Assembly: GCA_027382625.1 (NCBI GenBank)
Contig: JAJKFJ010014491.1
Location: forward strand, 1-11,037
Source of the DNA: Tetmemena sp. SeJ-2015
Taxonomy: Eukaryota; Ciliophora; Spirotrichea; Sporadotrichida; Oxytrichidae
DNA length: 11,037 nucleotides
Direction: 5' to 3'
Below, in pieces: positions 6,616 through 11,037 of the stretch; the first letter of the stretch is position 1, and each line of letters begins with the position of its first letter. Below the pieces are notes generated by a model that was given only the letters and a program-made list of their open reading frames with translations, ran no database searches and had not been told where the DNA came from. Made by a program: the position numbers and the translations under genes.

Positions 6616-9600
6616 ATGCAAAATTAGAAGTAGGGACTTTCTGGAAAGTTAAAAGGCTTTATAGTCTCTGTGGACAGCTTTGGATATCCAATATCCTTCA
6701 CCTACCGTAAACAGCAAACTTTTAGGTCTATGTTTGGAGGACTAATGACGATGCTGTTTTTCTTTTCAGTTCTTACGTTTTTCATCGTTTAAATGATAAA
6801 CGTTGTGAATCACAAAGAATTTAACCTCAGGGTGACAAGTTATATAATAATGGCAGCATCAAATATGCATTTCTGGATAAAAGCTCAGCTGTACTGTAAA
6901 AGAACAATTCTTTTAGTCCTTTCACCACTTTTTAGAATTCGATTTGAAATCAATATTTTGGAAATACTGCTGGCGGAAGACGTCATGACGTTAAACTTAA
7001 TATTTAAGTATAATTATATTTCTTTTTTAAAAGTGGTTTCGTACATTTTATATTACAGGAGTTACATTACCAATTTTTTGGATGACAGACTAGAAGTTTT
7101 CTCTCTTTTGTCCTGGCTTTACAGAAGCAAAGTCAAAATATTTTGGAAAATTAGTGCTGAGCATATAATATTATTGTTAAGAAAGTTTTATTTAAATTAA
7201 CTTAAAAGAAATGTAAACATTAAATAGGGACCTTTGGTCGGATACTAACATTTATACTTTTTCTAAAAATGATTTTGACATCGCTATTCAACCTAGTTAC
7301 AGCGGTACTAACACCTCTGTCACAAATATTCACCAATACTTCTCAATCGTATTCTATTTTAATTAATCTTTTTATAAAAGATTTTCAGAAATATTTATCT
7401 CCTTCTTTGAAATCTCAAATAAAACAGCTTTTAAAAATGTATTTTAAATAATTATTGACTATTAAAATTATAAATTAGATTCTACGAGACTCTACAATAT
7501 GTTACCACTAACTATATTAAGTTATGTTTTTATAGTGATTCTGAGTCCCCTCTCATTTATAATAAAAACTTTATCAATATTGAATAAATAAGTCTAAAAT
7601 GATATTATTCACTAATAAATAATCATTGAAAATACTTTTTATTTAAGAAGATTATAATTTTAGTTAATGATTAGGAGGTTTATTTATTAAAAATAGTGAT
7701 TTAATTTTGATAGTTAAATACCTCAAGATGCACGAGCGATAGATTCAATGGAATAACAAGGAGTGATTTTTCTAAATGGTTTTGTCCTGATATCTCATTT
7801 TATTTAGGAAGGTATCATTTTCTATATTAAAATTAGTGACTTTGTTTAATATTTCTACTACCAGCAGAAAAGGCAGTGATTCTACAAAAAATGATGCCAC
7901 AATAGATGGAAAAAAATAAATTAGCAGCACTTCGTAAATGTAATTTTTCTATTTTGCAATGCTTTAATTCATTATAAACTATTCATATTTGACCAATAAT
8001 TAAATTTAAGTACTTAACTAATCTTAAAATAATGAGTATTTTCAACTTGGATATTATGATGAATTATATATTAATTCTTCTTATATCAAAGTTGGTTTAA
8101 TTTATTTAAAACTTTTTGTTGTTGATATAATGAACAATGGAATCTCCCCTTTTTAATTTAAATCTCAAACTATCGTCTTTAGGGAAGTCCTGGAGCTATT
8201 AACTCAATTAGATTTAAAAATACTGTAAATCATTTTTTTATCAGAGATTCACAATATGGATAACTTACTGCTAGGAAAAATTTCTAAATATGATTTATCC
8301 CAATCTCACCTGCAGATCATAAGAAGAAACAGATGTTGTTGCAATAATCAATATAATTATGCAAAATATGCAAGATCTATTATAATAAAAGATAAAGCTA
8401 GAAAGAAAGATTCGTAAAAATAATTATCTAGATAAAAGATAATTATTTTAACAAATTATTTTAAATAAAAGAGATATTAATTGCAAGAGATACTTAATTT
8501 ATTCTCAGCTACATGGAATCTTATGTTGACATCGATGAATTTGAGACTAGTCCTGTTAAATATTCAGTCTCTGCCTTTTAATTCAATCCCACATACTCAT
8601 TTTATTATATATCTTTATACGAAGAAAGGGCATAGTGGATCGGAATTTCCTTAAACGAACTAAGGACAAAAGATTCCATATTTAAAAAAAAGATAAAAAA
8701 CATCAACAACAACAAAAAACATATTTAAATAAGTTGTCTAGTTTATTAAAATTAAGAAGACTTAAGGATCTCCTATATTTGTATTTATAAAATTTCCTCT
8801 TTCATGAAATATTATCACTCTTCAAATGAGGCTTATGAAAATTTATGCTTTTTTTAAAATGTATTATTCATTTCATAAAGACCTATTTTTGCTCACTATA
8901 TTTTCTATGTTTGTATTTATATTTGTGATTAAATTAGTATTTGAATATTGACTACTTATTTGAATAATTAAAACTACACCTACAGCGGTTTCAGGCAAGT
9001 AGCTAATAACTAAAAGATAAAAGGGAGTGCTGCCACTTCTCTAACCTGGCTCCAATTCTCCTTTTTCTTGGATGGCTAAACAACCTCTGTTACTCGGACT
9101 TCAGTTAATACAATAGATGCCCTCACTTAAACAGGAGGCTTTTCCTCCATCATTATAAACTAATCTATTAATATATTATGATCATGCTAATCCTTTTTAA
9201 GTTACTCACTATGAGAATAAGTACTTTATTTTTAAAATGAGACCATAAAGAGTATTATTCCTAAAATCAGCTATTAAAAAGCTATATCCTAATTATGTGA
9301 AAAAGGACGGAACAGCGGATTTCAATATATCTAGTGCTAGTCAAGTTTGGTAAAAAATGATTTCATTCAAATAAGGTGCAAACTTCTAATATATTTTATT
9401 ATAAACGGAATAGCTGATTTGAGTGATAAAGAGAATTATGCTAGACAAGATTTAAATATGTTTTCATAATATCTTTTTAGGCAGTAACACCTCTAGTTCT
9501 AAGTCATAAGGGCCCATACTGGACAAAAGGTAGAAATAATATTTAATGTAGTCTTCTCCTCGCTCTAACTGATACTTAGCGAATTCTCTCTCCATCAAAA

Positions 9601-10086
9601 GCGTTATTTTAGAAAAATAAGTTGAAAAAGAAGACCTCAACAACTTGTAAAAAAGTATAACTCAGATGTCTCAAAAGATGCAAATATTCTCCTTCACATA
9701 TCTTTAGTAAAAAAGAGAGTTGTATTTTAAAGTATTTGCGAGCTCTGTTTTTGAAATGCTTTAAGTGTAGAATGATGTCGCCAACTAATATTTAGTATGG
9801 CTTATACAGGCAAGGAAAATTGAAATTGGAAAAGGAATTTGATATTATGCGCTACCTCAAGAGTTAGCGAATCGCTCGATCAGTTGCTAATCTCATCCTC
9901 ACTAAGCATTAGAAGTAACTCATACCATTTTTTCAAAAAAATATCTAAAAAATATAAAATATCTTGACTGCAGCAGAAGATCCTTTTGAAGGATCATAAG
10001 TTAAGCCTAAATATAAAACAATAGAGAGTTTTAAAGAAAATGCAAACGAATAATTTGAGAATTTTCTTAAAATCGTTATTTATTGA
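6616..10086 (+). CDS. Ciliate multi-pass membrane protein, copy 2 (complete, IES-interrupted)
   Basis: The start is ATG 6616, reading MQNQKQGLSGKLKGFIVSVD. It is followed by YPISFTYRKQQTFRSMFGG and a first membrane helix at residues about 43-65 (MLFFFSVLTFFIVQM). The ectodomain carries TSYRDLWSDTNIYTFSKNDF and an ITYC...LTC pair, then a GGF turn, a second hydrophobic segment, KKLYPNYVKK, KCFKCR and the basic block KLKLEKEFDIMRYLKSQR. The stop is TGA 10084-10086. Segments: 6616-6844, 7227-7369, 8166-8344, 8487-8682, 8950-about 9156, about 9230-9321, 9368-9392, 9473-9558, 9589-9709, 9735-10086, about 542 residues. The layout (short cytosolic start, one helix, long ectodomain, second helix, charged cytosolic tail) fits a large ciliate-specific family of uncharacterised membrane proteins as I remember it. 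The function is unknown. A one-base frame offset at the T7 run 8233-8239 is unexplained: a TTT-flanked 22 nt insert, a homopolymer error or a real change. Confidence 0.82.
6845..7226 (+). other. IES, 382 nt, pointer ATA
   Basis: ATA at 6842-6844 and 7224-7226. The join gives FNLRVTSYRDLWSDTNIYTF, whose YRDL...D spacing is typical of this family. The insert happens to stay open in the standard code, so a conventional caller sees a 135-codon ORF at 6793-7200. Only its first 17 codons are retained sequence. The short pointer makes the exact ends uncertain. Confidence 0.7.
7370..8165 (+). other. IES, 796 nt, pointer AATCT
   Basis: AATCT at 7365-7369 and 8161-8165, in phase. The join reads IVFYFNQSQTIVFREVLEL and aligns with copy 1 (ISFKYKAIVYREALHL). 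The insert is AT-rich with no coding pattern, RNA gene or transposase signature that I can see. A repeat TTTTAATT just inside the ends gives the wrong frame. Confidence 0.75.
8345..8486 (+). other. IES, 142 nt, pointer TTGCAA
   Basis: TTGCAA at 8339-8344 and 8481-8486. The site is the same as the 172 nt IES of copy 1, the insert sequence is unrelated, and the protein after excision is identical (TDVVARDTQFIL). Confidence 0.9.
8683..8949 (+). other. IES, 267 nt, pointer ATATT
   Basis: ATATT at 8678-8682 and 8945-8949. Excision gives TKDSILTTYLNNQNYTYSGF. In copy 1 the same insertion point carries a 23 nt IES with pointer TTCAA. Confidence 0.87.
9154..9229 (+). other. IES region in the second membrane segment (boundaries ambiguous)
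   Basis: This is the counterpart of 958-1038. One model is a single 73 nt IES, 9157-9229, with pointer TTAT. The other has two IESs: 9154-9185 (32 nt, pointer ATCAT, as in copy 1) and 9203-9222 (20 nt, pointer AAGT), giving SSIMLILFKYFIFKMRPQ. Both restore frame. The second gives a better membrane helix. Confidence 0.65.
9322..9367 (+). other. IES, 46 nt, pointer ATT (tentative)
   Basis: The in-frame solution uses ATT at 9319-9321 and 9365-9367 and reads GTADSNKVQTSNIF. A longer repeat, GATTTC at 9318-9323 and 9359-9364, would shift the frame. Copy 1 has an IES with pointer ATTTC at this point, so the site is supported better than the exact ends. Confidence 0.5.
9393..9472 (+). other. IES, 80 nt, pointer TAATAT
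   Basis: TAATAT at 9387-9392 and 9467-9472. The join reads QTSNIFLGSNTSSSKSQGP. The retained segment on its left is only about 28 nt including pointers. Confidence 0.8.
9559..9588 (+). other. IES, 30 nt, pointer TTCTC
   Basis: TTCTC at 9554-9558 and 9584-9588. Excision removes an in-frame TGA (9570-9572) and gives LMQSSLSIKSVILEKQVEK. Confidence 0.75.
9710..9734 (+). other. IES, 25 nt, pointer AGTA
   Basis: AGTA at 9706-9709 and 9731-9734. The site, pointer and length are the same as in copy 1. It joins QIFSFTYLQ to YLRALFLKCFKCR. Confidence 0.75.
9771..9911 (+). repeat. Near-identical paralogue block (with 1591-1731)
   Basis: This is the copy 2 partner of the block at 1591-1731, in the last retained segment of the gene. 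Identity falls sharply at both ends. Confidence 0.9.
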
Positions 10087-10409
10087 GATCAATTATATGA
10101 GCTTATTTTCGGCAAATGCTTATTCAATTACTTAACTCTTCAGACAAGTTCTTAGAAACAAATATAGCTTTTTATGCTTATTCTTTATGGAGATTGATTC
10201 TCTTTTAAAAAGTAGAAAATAACTTGGGACAATTTTAGAATGCCTGAGTTTGATTTGTGAGTTTACTTCATTTATGAAAATATAAGTTTTTGAGCTTTTC
10301 ATTTTTTTAGTTTCTATTATCAAAGGAGTTAAGCTTTATCACTCAGTTTAAGGTTGCTATATTATCAGCTTATATATGTTTAGAAGGTGTCGCAGGTAGA
10401 GAGATTGGA
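10087..10409. other. Convergent intergenic spacer
   Basis: This is AT-rich sequence between the stop of copy 2 and the proposed stop of the minus-strand gene. A 63-codon standard-code reading on the minus strand (10132-10323) has no family features and is probably chance. I see no RNA gene or repeat here. Confidence 0.5.
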
Positions 10410-11037
10410 TCAGCTATCATAAATGATCCTTTTAATGCTGCGAGACTAATGATCATCTTCCTCTTTTTCCCATCTTTAACTTCATTGCCAACAATTCAAT
10501 AATTAGAATAATTATTACAATAAAATTCTTGTTCCATTGGAATCGAGTACGCCGTAGTAAAGTATGGATTACTTGCTTCCTAAGTAGAATAGCTTGAACT
10601 TGACATCATTTTGTCGGACATAGCCGTTGATTGTGTAGTCTCCTTCTGCGTCCATTCCAGATCCTTAGATCACACCCTTATCAGTGTTCACAGTAAATTT
10701 CTTAAAAGTTAGACCCTCTTTTTAGCCGTCAGAATCAAGCATTCCTTGCCAAGCAGTGAAAGATTTGCCAATTACTTAATCACAGTAACAAATATATTAT
10801 ATAGACTTATCATAATAAGGAAATTTAATTTTATTCTTAAAAAGTGATAATTCTAATTTCCTTTATGGAGTTAAATTTAAAAGTTAAACTATATTTGACA
10901 GTAGTATGCATACTTCATGCAGTTGCGGCAGAGGTCGAAATCGCAAGTTTTATCTGAGCAGTTATAGCCTGGAATCTCTTTGGTTTGATAGAAGTCGCTG
11001 ATTCCAGAGTGGCAGCCTTGTGGAAATACTTCTGCGC
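10410..11037 (-). CDS. C1-like zinc-finger protein with beta-rich C-terminal domain (5' partial)
   Basis: Read on the minus strand with TAA/TAG as Gln. The right edge encodes QGCHSGISDFYQTKEIPGYN followed by CSDKTCDFDLCRNCMK, whose His/Cys spacing resembles DC1/C1-type zinc fingers. After one excision (pointer TACTGT) it continues AYYCDQVIGKSFTAWQGML into a Gly-rich, beta-type domain with MDAEGDYTINGYVR and LGSKQSILYYGVLDSNGTR. Ciliate genomes carry many proteins pairing these two parts, as I recall, but no function is established. The C-terminus is less certain. Either a 45 nt GT-AG intron (10474-10518) or an IES with pointer AAGA (10473-10476 and 10527-10530) leads to WEKEEDDHQSRSIKRIIYDS and TGA at 10410-10412. 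The start lies beyond the window. Confidence 0.68.
10782..10897 (-). other. IES, 116 nt, pointer TACTGT (minus strand)
   Basis: ACAGTA on the plus strand (TACTGT on the minus) occurs at 10782-10787 and 10898-10903, in the same codon phase. The join gives CMKYAYYCDQVIGKSFTAWQ. The insert is AT-rich. Confidence 0.8.

Noticed and set aside
7269..7451. 60-codon standard-code ORF reading MILTSLFNLV
   Set aside because: It is a different frame of the retained segment reading SKNDFDIAIQPSYSGTNT, which fits the family and joins to both neighbours.
8679..8942. Direct repeat TATTT as the pointer of the 267 nt IES
   Set aside because: It puts TGA in frame directly after the join. ATATT (8678-8682 and 8945-8949) keeps the frame and agrees with copy 1.
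9318..9364. Direct repeat GATTTC as a pointer in copy 2
   Set aside because: The resulting join is out of frame with the next conserved segment, although the site itself is supported by copy 1.
367..9734. Inserts as ordinary spliceosomal introns
   Set aside because: The ends do not follow GT-AG, while every well-supported insert is flanked by a direct repeat whose single retention restores the frame.
10132..10323. 63-codon minus-strand standard-code ORF
   Set aside because: It lies in the AT-rich spacer between two convergent genes, with no family features and a composition expected by chance.

Overview
The window reads as germline (micronuclear) DNA of a spirotrichous ciliate of the Oxytricha/Stylonychia type. 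With the standard code almost nothing is open. With TAA and TAG read as glutamine and TGA as the only stop, most of the window is covered by four genes. None is continuous: each is cut by AT-rich inserts flanked by short direct repeats (3-9 nt). Removing one repeat plus the insert restores the frame, and GT-AG splicing does not. This is the MDS/IES/pointer arrangement of spirotrich germline genes (MDS = retained segment, IES = eliminated insert). All segments found here are in linear order and in one orientation within each gene, so no scrambling was seen.

Layout. Positions 2-1957 (+): copy 1 of a ciliate multi-pass membrane protein, entering from the left edge and showing signs of decay. 1939-6228 (+): a RING-type zinc-finger protein of about 775 residues in about nine segments. 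6616-10086 (+): copy 2 of the membrane protein, complete with its start, about 542 residues in about ten segments. 10410-11037 (-): the 3' part of a gene with a C1-like zinc finger and a beta-rich domain, convergent with copy 2. Stretches 6229-6615 and 10087-10409 hold no gene I can support.

Copies 1 and 2 are tandem paralogues on either side of the RING gene. Comparing them is the strongest evidence in the window. It fixes reading frames through synonymous changes, shows CAA/TAA and CAG/TAG exchanges at the same codon, and reveals homologous IESs that sit at the same place but differ in pointer, boundary and length.

All joins were worked out by eye from repeats, codon phase and paralogue agreement. 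Joins labelled tentative have more than one in-frame solution. No database search was possible, and family assignments are from remembered patterns.
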